From Thermoprotei archaeon (lineage in GTDB: Archaea; Thermoproteota; Thermoprotei_A; Sulfolobales; Ignisphaeraceae): a DNA stretch of 6,875 nucleotides. Positions within the stretch are counted from its first letter, which is position 1. Each line of letters begins with the position of its first letter. The DNA lies in the NCBI GenBank assembly GCA_003661905.1, contig QMXA01000050.1, forward strand, positions 1 through 6,875, in the 5' to 3' direction. This document shows positions 1-5,695 of the stretch, one piece after another. A program made the translations under genes and the position numbers. Below the pieces are notes generated by a model. The model worked only from the letters and a program-made list of their open reading frames with translations, was not told where the DNA came from and made no database searches.

Positions 1-728
1 AATCTCTCAATACTTTTCATTACTATTTCCCTTTTTACTAACTCAAATTCGCTGTCAGTAAATGTAGGTAGTACTCTGAAGACTATTCTTAAGTTACGTA
101 TATCTTCATGCAAATTCTCTATATTGGGGTATAGAGAGAATAACGAAGAGTATGGATTATGCAGCGGCTCTAGATGTATATCTATAAAGAGTATGCTTGG
201 ATCGTTGAGGAACTCTTTATCTCTAATAACCTCGCCGAAATCCCAAGTGGATAAGTTTATCACCGCTACTTTCCTTATCTTTTGATAGCCCCTAGTATAG
301 GCTATGGCTGTTGCAACATCATTTATATAACTTAAGGGCCCTGGAGCATCTCTAGGACTATCTACGAAACCCCCAAGAGGATTAACAGCTATATTATTGT
401 TTTTGAGAGCAATATCTATAGCTGTTAAAGTAGCTCCTATTATGAGTTTCACAGCTTCTGGATTAGCTGGTGGTAAGTGAGATGTGGATATCTTACTAGA
501 CTTACCAATGAGTTTCGACATATAACTTCTACTATGAAAAATCGATAGTTCTTCAAGACTAACAGATCTAGGTTTGATTATATTTATACATCTGGAGAGA
601 TTTAGTAACATAATTAGATCCATAGCTATTTTAACTATCTTAGGCATTTTGAGCATACTAAACGGCGGGGGTAGCATCTGCTGTAAATAGTTAATTAATT
701 CGTCACTTATTACGTAAGTACATCTCAT
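1..728 (-). CDS. Histone deacetylase/AcuC-fold protein with catalytic and zinc residues replaced (C-terminal part cut off by the window)
   Basis: Translated from 728 to the left edge, this gives 242 residues with no stop, about two thirds of a normal family member. Family landmarks appear in order: an EELSIFHSRSYMSKL segment (59-73) like the family's 'EL..vHs.eYv..L'; NPEA (89-92); GGFVDSPRDAPGPLSYINDVATAI split over 119-142, matching 'GG.HHA....GF.Y.NDvA.AI'; a buried strand KVAVINLS (153-160); DP-SILFIDIH (176-185); and VLPTFTDSEF (219-228), like the 'lPpgTgDeey' segment. The two catalytic histidines of GG.HHA are V122 and D123, and the zinc-binding D.HHG segment reads S-T-W-D-F (160-164), so Asp and His ligands are lost. 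ATG at 728 is chosen because MRCTYVISDEL aligns with family N-termini; TTG at 731 is an alternative with GGGGTG nine bases upstream. It begins 111 bp after the DUF429 gene. Deacetylase activity is unlikely; the fold assignment is by eye. Confidence 0.72.
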   Translation of the reverse strand, partial: MRCTYVISDELINYLQQMLPPPFSMLKMPKIVKIAMDLIMLLNLSRCINIIKPRSVSLEELSIFHSRSYMSKLIGKSSKISTSHLPPANPEAVKLIIGATLTAIDIALKNNNIAVNPLGGFVDSPRDAPGPLSYINDVATAIAYTRGYQKIRKVAVINLSTWDFGEVIRDKEFLNDPSILFIDIHLEPLHNPYSSLFSLYPNIENLHEDIRNLRIVFRVLPTFTDSEFELVKREIVMKSIER

Positions 729-839
729 CAAATTTGTTAACACCCCAATTTGCAGCGTTCATCTAATTACTCTGCTAGCTTTATTCTTCTCTAGCTGTAA
801 TAAAGGTTAAAATTAATCGGTATTGGAGCCATATTCTAT

Positions 840-1409
840 TCATACATCATTACATTCGCAAAGAGGTCTAATTAAGTGTATGGAGCCATCATTCTCCACA
901 ATAACCTCGTCATTTCCTTTAACATGTAGATAAGCAACACATGCACATATAACAGCATCTGCAAGATTTCTATTGAAGCTAAGTGCGTTACGATGCTTAG
1001 GACCAATGCTTATTCCTAGGAGTTTCAGTACTTCATATACATCCTTACACTTAGAGTTAATTAAAGCACTTCTGGGATGAGTCTCTATAATTTTAACTCC
1101 ATACCTATGTAAAATATTTGATATTCTAAAAGCCCTAGTACTAAGTAGTTTCATCCATGAGAAATTAGGCGGAAATACTTTGAATCCTCGTCTAATCATA
1201 GCTCTATCAACATTTCGCATCCTTGGATTCTTGATTATTGGAGCATCTATAGCAGCAATAGCTATCCGATCATTAATTATCTTGTTCACTATGTTATCAT
1301 CACTGTATAGACAAAGAACATCGATTATCATTGATTTATCAACATCTATAGATGCATAGCCAGTACATCTATTTTCCTTAGCCGCTAGATCTATGCCTGC
1401 TACTTTCAA
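840..1409 (-). CDS. DUF429 family protein, predicted RNase H-fold nuclease
   Basis: The protein has about 189 residues and the signature of the DUF429 family, whose members are predicted to adopt an RNase H/resolvase-like fold; the biochemical role is unproven. Visible motifs (numbered from the TTG at 1409) are GIDLAAKE near 5-12 with Asp7, AIDAP with Asp55, a central RRGFKVFPPNFSWM block (73-86), ETHPRSAL with Glu109, and LADAVICA with Asp151. These four spaced acidic residues suit a two-metal active site. Two TTG codons are possible starts, at 1412 and 1409. The second is preferred because GGAGG lies seven bases upstream and because it forms a TTGA overlap with the TGA stop of the DHH gene. 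That coupling implies coordinated expression with the DHH phosphoesterase. It is the last gene of the tightly packed run. Confidence 0.85.
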   Translation of the reverse strand: MKVAGIDLAAKENRCTGYASIDVDKSMIIDVLCLYSDDNIVNKIINDRIAIAAIDAPIIKNPRMRNVDRAMIRRGFKVFPPNFSWMKLLSTRAFRISNILHRYGVKIIETHPRSALINSKCKDVYEVLKLLGISIGPKHRNALSFNRNLADAVICACVAYLHVKGNDEVIVENDGSIHLIRPLCECNDV

Positions 1410-2380
1410 CAATTTTCCTCCTTTACTCTATGTTTAGTGAAACAAATAGCTCTCTTTAGTTTCTTCTCTATGGCACTTTGAATGTTAAGATTTATCCCTA
1501 GTTTAAGTGCTAAGCATCTAAAGCTCATACCAAGTTTAGCTCCTGCTGCTCTAGCGTGGCCTCCACCACCAAGAGCCCTAGCTATTTCTCTTACATTGCA
1601 TTTTTTACTCCTTAAGCTAATACTACATGAATCTACATTTACTATGACAACGATATCAGCATTTGTTATTGAACCTAGATAGTTAGCTACAATACTTGTT
1701 TGGGGCAATCTGTGTCTTTTTATTAAAAAAGCAACTTTGTAGCTACATATATCTCTTACTTGAACTTCTGAACTGTATTTAGTGAGTAGAGCTAATTCCT
1801 TATCTATAACGTCTTCAACTATATGTAGTATTTCATTGTTTAAGATCTCCTTCTTCTTTATTAAATTCAACACTTTAGAGAGAGCTTCTTCAGGATTATC
1901 TTCATAATAAGCTATGTATCTATAAATCCAAGGAGAGTAGATATTATCGAATAGCCATAGATCTGCAGAGCATGTAGCTCTAGTGATTTTTTCGAGTAAT
2001 TCATTCTCTTCACATATTGAATCAAGAACTATACCAGCACTACATGTTGTTTTATCAATATGGAGTTCAGCGATTTTAGAAATTTTAGAAATCCATGCAT
2101 TATCCCATATATGATGATCAAACCATATTATATAGGCTCCTTGATCCCTTAGATATGATAGGTATTCTAAAGAGTCCTTGAAAGTACTTTCATTAAGGCC
2201 CACGTCAGTTATTATAATTCTTCTAGGTCTAATTCTCATAATTTTCCTAAGTATAGCCGGTAAGTCTGGTGGCTCTGTAAAAAAGACCTTGAAGTTTGTT
2301 AAATGTAAGCAGAGAATTGTAAGAGCAGCAGATATTACACCATCAGCATCCTTATGAGTTATTATTATAGTCTCTACCAC
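1406..2380 (-). CDS. DHH-family phosphoesterase with DHHA1 domain (RecJ/oligoribonuclease-like)
   Basis: This 324-residue protein has all the DHH hallmarks: motif I THKDADG (8-14), motif II ITDVG with Asp59, motif III FDHH (87-90), and a further metal-ligand candidate in CSADLW (Asp140). The C-terminal DHHA1 substrate-binding domain ends in the glycine-rich GGGGHARAAG (271-280). All expected metal ligands are present, so an active Mn-dependent phosphodiesterase or exonuclease is likely. Family members cleave single-stranded DNA or RNA, oligoribonucleotides or cyclic dinucleotides, and the sequence alone does not choose between them. The start is GTG at 2380, supported by GGGG six bases upstream. 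It follows ribH by 47 bp and overlaps the DUF429 gene by 4 bp, so the two probably share a transcript and perhaps a pathway. There is no signal peptide or membrane segment, so it should be cytoplasmic. Confidence 0.9.
   Translation of the reverse strand: MVETIIITHKDADGVISAALTILCLHLTNFKVFFTEPPDLPAILRKIMRIRPRRIIITDVGLNESTFKDSLEYLSYLRDQGAYIIWFDHHIWDNAWISKISKIAELHIDKTTCSAGIVLDSICEENELLEKITRATCSADLWLFDNIYSPWIYRYIAYYEDNPEEALSKVLNLIKKKEILNNEILHIVEDVIDKELALLTKYSSEVQVRDICSYKVAFLIKRHRLPQTSIVANYLGSITNADIVVIVNVDSCSISLRSKKCNVREIARALGGGGHARAAGAKLGMSFRCLALKLGINLNIQSAIEKKLKRAICFTKHRVKEENC
1417..1421 (-). promoter_or_regulatory. Shine-Dalgarno site GGAGG for the DUF429 gene
   Basis: GGAGG lies inside the last codons of the DHH gene. 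It is 7 nt from the TTG at 1409 but only 4 nt from the TTG at 1412, which favours the downstream start. Confidence 0.6.
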
Positions 2381-2386
2381 TGCAAT

Positions 2387-2390
2387 CCCC
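2387..2390 (-). promoter_or_regulatory. Shine-Dalgarno-like GGGG for the DHH gene
   Basis: GGGG followed by a 6-nt spacer precedes the GTG at 2380. No in-frame ATG is available, so this site supports the GTG start. Confidence 0.45.
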
Positions 2391-2427
2391 TAATCGCTAA
2401 ATTCATTAGCTCGTATGAACTAGACCC

Positions 2428-2907
2428 TTATTCAATAATCAGAGTTTCAGTTACTGTTGGTTTCGCAGCTCTTAAATTCCTAATTCTATGCATCATTTTT
2501 ACAGTTGCCTCAACAGCTCTACGTGCATATTCTTCCACTCTCTCAAGAGCTTGCATACGTGTAGCTCCAGGACCTATAATTCCGAGTGCTACTGGTTTTC
2601 CAAATTCTAAGCTTAGATCTATTATCTTTCTAGCAGCATGGTTTGCTACAAGTTCATCATGCTTTGTCTCACCTTTAATTACTGCTCCAAGAGCTACTAT
2701 ACCATCTACATCATCTTTCTTTATTAGCTCACGAATAGCTAGTGGTATTTCAAATACTCCAGGAACTTTAATTACGTACCTCACATCAACACCTAAAAAT
2801 TTAGCATGATTGAGTGCTTTCTGAAGCATTAGGTAAGTTATGTCATAATTGAATTCTGAAACTACTATTGCTATATTTAATTTTTCATTCCTTAATTGGG
2901 CCGACAT
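2428..2907 (-). CDS. ribH: 6,7-dimethyl-8-ribityllumazine synthase
   Basis: RibH condenses 5-amino-6-ribitylaminouracil with 3,4-dihydroxy-2-butanone 4-phosphate to form lumazine, the penultimate riboflavin step, in the cytoplasm as an icosahedral or pentameric assembly. The 159-residue length is typical. Visible signatures are SEFNYDIT (17-24) for the N-terminal substrate loop, VPGVFEIPLA (48-57), and LGAVIKGETKHDELVANH (73-90), in which His83 corresponds to the catalytic histidine. LGIIGPGATRMQALER then marks the phosphate-binding and C-terminal helix region. The start is ATG at 2907, giving a 23-bp overlap with the end of ribC. A weak AGGGT lies eight bases upstream, and translational coupling is likely. 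RibC next door is a distant paralogue of this protein, but the two are easily told apart by their motifs. Confidence 0.96.
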   Translation of the reverse strand: MSAQLRNEKLNIAIVVSEFNYDITYLMLQKALNHAKFLGVDVRYVIKVPGVFEIPLAIRELIKKDDVDGIVALGAVIKGETKHDELVANHAARKIIDLSLEFGKPVALGIIGPGATRMQALERVEEYARRAVEATVKMMHRIRNLRAAKPTVTETLIIE

Positions 2908-3355
2908 CTGGTCTACCCTGTCTTAAGCCTTTACCAGCATAGGGTGTTAAAGCTTCTCTTCCTCCAGTAATTAGCCTGATTAAATTTAATGCATGCTTTT
3001 TAGCTCTATCAATAGCTATCTCCAATAACTCCTCTTCGTCTTTAGCTTCATCTTCATGAACTGTAACATCAATTACGTGTTTGTTAGTTAGTAATTGAAC
3101 CATTATTAATCCAATACTTGCAGCTAAATAACTAAGCTTATCAATATTAGAAGCCCCTACCCATCCAAGAGTTATCACTATATCGCATTTATATTCATCT
3201 ATAAGTTTCTTAGCCGCTATTGGTAAGTCCTTAATTCCAGGTACTGTATACCTAATAATTTCTGCATTAGGTAAATGGTTTTCTAGAACTTCAATAACGT
3301 ATCTTGCCATATCAACTCTAGCAAATGTTGTGTCAGCAACCCCTATTTTAAGCAA
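2885..3355 (-). CDS. ribC: Riboflavin synthase, archaeal type
   Basis: Archaeal riboflavin synthase dismutates two lumazine molecules to riboflavin plus the pyrimidine intermediate, which RibH reuses. The 156-residue size and motifs fit the archaeal RibC family, which derives from lumazine synthase and is unrelated to the bacterial/eukaryotic trimeric enzyme. Motifs are IGVADTTFARVDM (4-16), VPGIKDLPIAAKKL (38-51), TLGWVGA (62-68) and VHEDEA (99-104), followed by a long amphipathic helix and TPYAGKGLRQGRPDVG near the C-terminus. The start is TTG at 3355: AGGAG lies 8 nt upstream, and no ATG precedes the conserved N-terminal strand. It overlaps the end of ribB by 8 bp and ribH by 23 bp, so the three enzymes are probably made from one message in equal proportion. 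Confidence 0.95.
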   Translation of the reverse strand: MLKIGVADTTFARVDMARYVIEVLENHLPNAEIIRYTVPGIKDLPIAAKKLIDEYKCDIVITLGWVGASNIDKLSYLAASIGLIMVQLLTNKHVIDVTVHEDEAKDEEELLEIAIDRAKKHALNLIRLITGGREALTPYAGKGLRQGRPDVGPIKE

Positions 3356-4028
3356 ATTTTAATCTCCTCTGAGCCTTTATTATCTCATTACCTGTTAATA
3401 GAACTATACCATTTTCTCTAGCTATAGTTCTTGCCTTCTCTAGTTTCATTGACGAACCTTTATCAAGCATTTCGGCAATGACCATTGCTGGTATCAAGTG
3501 ACCTAACTTAGCAAGTGCTATGCTTAACTCTGTGTGTCCATGCCTCTTCTCAATACCTCTACTAATTAATACCGGTACGTGTCCTGGAGCCATGAACTCC
3601 TCTAGGAATTTCTTATAAGCTAATTCAGTATCACCTTGGTAAGCTAATTTAACAACTTCAAAGAATTTACGTATGGTTAGTGCCTTATCATAATCACTTA
3701 TACCAGTCCTTACCTCAATATGATTTATCCATAAAGAAAATGCTGGTAGTTCACCATACTTAGGAATTTTGATGAGTTTTGAAAGTTCGGATTTCTGCAA
3801 TAATTCATAAAAGAATGGGAGCTTAAGTTTCCTCGCTATATCCCAGTCTATTACAAAGCATATGAGGCCTCCAGCTAATGTTCTTAGCGTGTAAACTTCA
3901 TTAACTCCGACATGTTTAGCATAGTATACTAAATCTATTTCATTCTCTCTACTCTCAAAATCATGAATCATTATGGGTTTTCCTAGCTTTAGAGCATTAA
4001 TAGCTTCTTCTATTCTCGAACGCCTCAC
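3348..4028 (-). CDS. ribB: 3,4-dihydroxy-2-butanone 4-phosphate synthase
   Basis: RibB converts ribulose 5-phosphate to 3,4-dihydroxy-2-butanone 4-phosphate plus formate, the four-carbon donor for RibH, with Mg2+ as cofactor. From the GTG at 4028 the protein has 226 residues and is a stand-alone DHBP synthase without a fused GTP cyclohydrolase II domain, as is usual in archaea. Motifs are the acidic loop HDFESRENEIDL (22-33), TGISDYDKALTIR (108-120), APGHVPVL (147-154) and RHGHTELSIALA (162-173), with His165 and Glu167 matching the catalytic and metal-binding residues. Frame-compatible starts are GTG 4037, TTG 4034 and GTG 4028. The last is preferred because AGGTG sits six bases upstream, and it costs only three residues. 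The 5' end overlaps the upstream small membrane ORF, and the 3' end overlaps ribC by 8 bp. No FMN riboswitch is seen. Confidence 0.94.
   Translation of the reverse strand: MRRSRIEEAINALKLGKPIMIHDFESRENEIDLVYYAKHVGVNEVYTLRTLAGGLICFVIDWDIARKLKLPFFYELLQKSELSKLIKIPKYGELPAFSLWINHIEVRTGISDYDKALTIRKFFEVVKLAYQGDTELAYKKFLEEFMAPGHVPVLISRGIEKRHGHTELSIALAKLGHLIPAMVIAEMLDKGSSMKLEKARTIARENGIVLLTGNEIIKAQRRLKFA
3364..3368 (-). promoter_or_regulatory. Shine-Dalgarno site AGGAG fixing the TTG start of ribC
   Basis: AGGAG lies within the end of ribB, 8 nt before the TTG at 3355. It supports translation of ribC from a TTG start inside the ribB overlap. Confidence 0.6.
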
Positions 4029-4203
4029 GCTCAACACCTGTATGTATTATCCCTAAAGATACATGCTTACGTCTATAGAACCCTGCAACTAGGAGTAGTA
4101 GTCCTATTATAATAAGTATTAAAGCTAATATGAAATCGGGCTCAATTACTATTGAGGATGGTTTTTGCGAAGTCCAGAGCTGATAATGTGCGAGTTCTAT
4201 CAT
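3997..4203 (-). CDS. Small single-pass membrane protein of unknown function
   Basis: A 68-residue frame starts with ATG at 4203, two bases after the stop of the preceding membrane-protein gene, and ends inside ribB. It has a short polar N-terminus (1-22), one strongly hydrophobic helix (about 24-43, rich in Ile and Leu) and a basic YRRKH flank just after it. By the positive-inside rule this predicts the N-terminus outside and the C-terminal 25 residues in the cytoplasm. I recognise no family; it does not look like Sec61beta, whose membrane helix is at the C-terminus. Without it, 4038-4203 would be an unusually large gap in a tightly packed run, which supports a real gene. Against it are the 32-bp overlap with ribB and the ease with which AT-rich DNA encodes hydrophobic stretches. 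It may act with the four-helix protein encoded just upstream. Confidence 0.5.
   Translation of the reverse strand: MIELAHYQLWTSQKPSSIVIEPDFILALILIIIGLLLLVAGFYRRKHVSLGIIHTGVEREAFENRRSY
4035..4039 (-). promoter_or_regulatory. Shine-Dalgarno site AGGTG for ribB
   Basis: AGGTG matches the complement of the archaeal 16S 3' end and lies 6 nt before the GTG at 4028. The only other purine run, AGGG at 4051-4054, is 13 nt from the GTG at 4037, too far to be a good site. This decides the ribB start. Confidence 0.5.
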
Positions 4204-4205
4204 AA

Positions 4206-4958
4206 TTAGTCAACTCTCTCAATGTCAGAATCCCTAACCTCTCCATGCCTCTTAAGAGCTTCAAGAAATCTATCATAGTGCTTCGTGTAGAATCTCATGG
4301 TCATTTGAGCAGGGCCTTTCTTATCTTGAGGTATTAATTCTACAAACTTTCGAACTCCACTATATCTAATTCTGAAACCTTTAAGAGGGAATTTCAATAC
4401 TATAGTGGGTGCCCATATACCTTTTTGATGAACCTTGAAGTCACGTACAATATTTATGAAGCCTTTCATACGAGGTCTTATTACATAGTAATTCATAAAT
4501 TGTGAGAATGATATTGGTATTTCATACATTATGAGAAATCCTAGGAATTTTATAGGTGTATCAGCATCTTGAAACAAAGGTCTTACAAATGTTGAATATG
4601 CGAAGAACATCCCTATAACTATGAATGGTATAATGAAACTAAGCCCCATAGCTGAGAATTGCGCTTTTAACTCTTGAGTAAGTTTCTTGTCCTTAAACAT
4701 TAGCTCTTGAACTTCCTTCCTATTAGAACTTATAATGACTGGGGATGCTCTTATTTCCTTAGCCTCTTTACTCGTTGCTGATTTGAGAGCTGATTTAGCT
4801 GACATAAATATAAATATCGCTATAAAGCCAACAAAATACACCATTGTTACAATACCATACAATTCTGGTGCAAATGTGAGGAGCGAAGCTAGAGCTACTG
4901 CCATTATATGACCTACTGCCATTAAAAATCGATATCTTGGCATGGTCATAGCACTCAC
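4206..4958 (-). CDS. Four-helix archaeal membrane protein with cytosolic C-terminal domain (DUF2208-like candidate)
   Basis: This 250-residue integral membrane protein has two hydrophobic helices at about 11-31 and 34-53, a charged loop (54-101) with a Lys/Glu-rich amphipathic segment, two more helices at about 103-125 and 137-160, and a basic soluble C-terminal domain (161-250) with alternating strand-like segments (APTIVLKFPLKGFRIRYSG). No enzyme motif was found. The topology and size suggest a crenarchaeal 'predicted membrane protein' family such as DUF2208. An EMC3/DUF106 (YidC-like) relationship was considered because of the charged loop between helices, but the C-terminal domain and four-helix layout fit poorly. 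The start is GTG at 4958, with GGGTG seven bases upstream; ATG at 4949 is an alternative. A TATA-like box overlaps the stop of the HD gene, so this may be the first gene of the riboflavin transcript. Confidence 0.7.
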   Translation of the reverse strand: MSAMTMPRYRFLMAVGHIMAVALASLLTFAPELYGIVTMVYFVGFIAIFIFMSAKSALKSATSKEAKEIRASPVIISSNRKEVQELMFKDKKLTQELKAQFSAMGLSFIIPFIVIGMFFAYSTFVRPLFQDADTPIKFLGFLIMYEIPISFSQFMNYYVIRPRMKGFINIVRDFKVHQKGIWAPTIVLKFPLKGFRIRYSGVRKFVELIPQDKKGPAQMTMRFYTKHYDRFLEALKRHGEVRDSDIERVD

Positions 4959-4965
4959 TTAGATG

Positions 4966-4970
4966 CACCC
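4966..4970 (-). promoter_or_regulatory. Shine-Dalgarno site GGGTG for the four-helix membrane protein
   Basis: GGGTG is followed by a 7-nt spacer and the GTG at 4958. The same sequence and spacing precede the HD-domain gene, which supports the GTG start over the ATG nine bases further in. Confidence 0.5.
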
Positions 4971-4990
4971 AGTTTTACTTATGCTGAACA

Positions 4991-4998
4991 ACTATAAA
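4991..4998 (-). promoter_or_regulatory. Candidate TATA box TTTATAGT driving the membrane protein and rib genes
   Basis: TTTATAGT resembles a crenarchaeal TATA box and is centred about 25 nt upstream of the GGGTG site at 4970. The expected transcription start is near 4969, leaving a leader of about 10 nt. It begins immediately beyond the stop codon of the HD gene. This is inferred from position and composition only. Confidence 0.4.
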
Positions 4999-4999
4999 C

Positions 5000-5575
5000 T
5001 TAGCACTCACTAAGCTCTTCTTCGAATTCCTTTACAAACCTTTCTATGATTTTCGATTTTCTATCAGCTAGCATTTTATCATAGTCAGTATACATTAAAT
5101 TCTTGAGCTTAAGTATCTTTTCCTTAAAATGTTTAAGATCATAGCAGAAATTACGTCCTATAGACCCTCCATATGCAATAACTCTTGCAATACCTATAGC
5201 ACCTAGTGCATCTAATTTATCTGCATCACTAAGTATTTGAGCTTCAATGCATATCGGCCTTACGTTTTCTGAAAAACTATGTGCTAATATAGCATTTACT
5301 ACCTTCTCTATCTTTTCTCTCGGATATTTAATTAACTCTAAGATTGACTTAGCTACTTCCACACTCATCTTAGCATGACCCTTTTCACTCTGTAATCGAC
5401 CAATATCATGTAATAACGCTGCTAATTCCAAAATCTCTAAATCCACAGATTTATCAACATGTTTAGCTATTTCTAAAGCTAATTTACGAACTCTCAATAC
5501 ATGGCCAAGGCCGTGAACATCATCTTTGGGCATGATTATTCTAACTATTTTCTCAATTGTAGTCACTAAATCCAT
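5000..5575 (-). CDS. HD-domain metal-dependent phosphohydrolase
   Basis: This 191-residue, all-helical HD-superfamily protein shows the full metal site: His25 in VHGLGHVLRV (20-29), the HD pair His55-Asp56 in LLHDIGR (53-59), His98 in LAHSF, and the late Asp in SDADKLDALGAIGIAR (115-130). The last block resembles the YedJ-like subgroup of small HD hydrolases. Such enzymes hydrolyse phosphate esters of nucleotides or related compounds; the substrate cannot be told from sequence. The start is ATG at 5575, with GGGTG seven bases upstream. It is transcribed in the same direction as the riboflavin block, 41 bp before the membrane-protein gene. A TATA-like box follows its stop, so it may be a separate or only partly linked transcript. 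It diverges from the roadblock-like gene at 5696. No signal peptide or membrane segment is visible. Confidence 0.88.
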   Translation of the reverse strand: MDLVTTIEKIVRIIMPKDDVHGLGHVLRVRKLALEIAKHVDKSVDLEILELAALLHDIGRLQSEKGHAKMSVEVAKSILELIKYPREKIEKVVNAILAHSFSENVRPICIEAQILSDADKLDALGAIGIARVIAYGGSIGRNFCYDLKHFKEKILKLKNLMYTDYDKMLADRKSKIIERFVKEFEEELSEC

Positions 5576-5582
5576 TATAAAA

Positions 5583-5587
5583 CACCC
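5583..5587 (-). promoter_or_regulatory. Shine-Dalgarno site GGGTG for the HD-domain gene
   Basis: GGGTG lies 7 nt before the ATG at 5575, the same motif and spacing as for the four-helix membrane protein. Confidence 0.5.
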
Positions 5588-5608
5588 ATTAGTATTACCA
5601 GGGTACTG

Positions 5609-5616
5609 AATATAGA
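5609..5616 (-). promoter_or_regulatory. Candidate TATA box TCTATATT for the HD-domain gene
   Basis: TCTATATT is centred about 25 nt before the GGGTG site at 5587, predicting a transcript that starts at or just before that site with a leader of about 11 nt. It lies in a 120-bp divergent intergenic region. Confidence 0.35.
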
Positions 5617-5654
5617 TTTATTGCAAAGTATTATTAATTCATAAAGGCTCGAGG

Positions 5655-5662
5655 TTATTAAA
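5655..5662 (+). promoter_or_regulatory. Candidate TATA box TTATTAAA for the roadblock-like gene
   Basis: TTATTAAA is preceded by a purine-rich GAGG that could be the TFB-recognition element. Its centre is about 27 nt before the GGTG at 5686, predicting transcription start near 5684. This is the plus-strand half of the divergent intergenic region. Confidence 0.35.
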
Positions 5663-5684
5663 GAAACCAAATAAGCATAGGTAA

Positions 5685-5692
5685 AGGTGAGG
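5685..5692 (+). promoter_or_regulatory. Shine-Dalgarno site AGGTGAGG deciding a TTG start
   Basis: AGGTGAGG is close to the full complement of the archaeal 16S 3' end and lies 3-5 nt before the TTG at 5696. The GTG at 5687 is inside this site, so using GTG as the start would mean ignoring the best ribosome-binding signal here. Confidence 0.5.
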
Positions 5693-5695
5693 CAT

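Noticed and set aside
1482..1682. Open frame on the plus strand opposite the DHH gene
   Set aside because: It lies antisense to the conserved DHHA1 region of a clear phosphoesterase and is biased to Leu, Pro and Ala, with no recognisable motif.
2075..2095. Tandem TTTTAGAAA repeat
   Set aside because: It encodes a repeated Ile-Ser-Lys in the DHH protein and has no sign of a mobile or regulatory role.
2354..2809. Open frame of 151 codons on the plus strand opposite ribH
   Set aside because: It is antisense to conserved ribH motifs, is Ser/Thr/Ile-rich as expected of a shadow frame, and has no supporting ribosome site.
4959..5000. FMN riboswitch ahead of the riboflavin run
   Set aside because: The gap is only about 41 bp, far too short for the FMN aptamer, and none of its conserved elements are visible.
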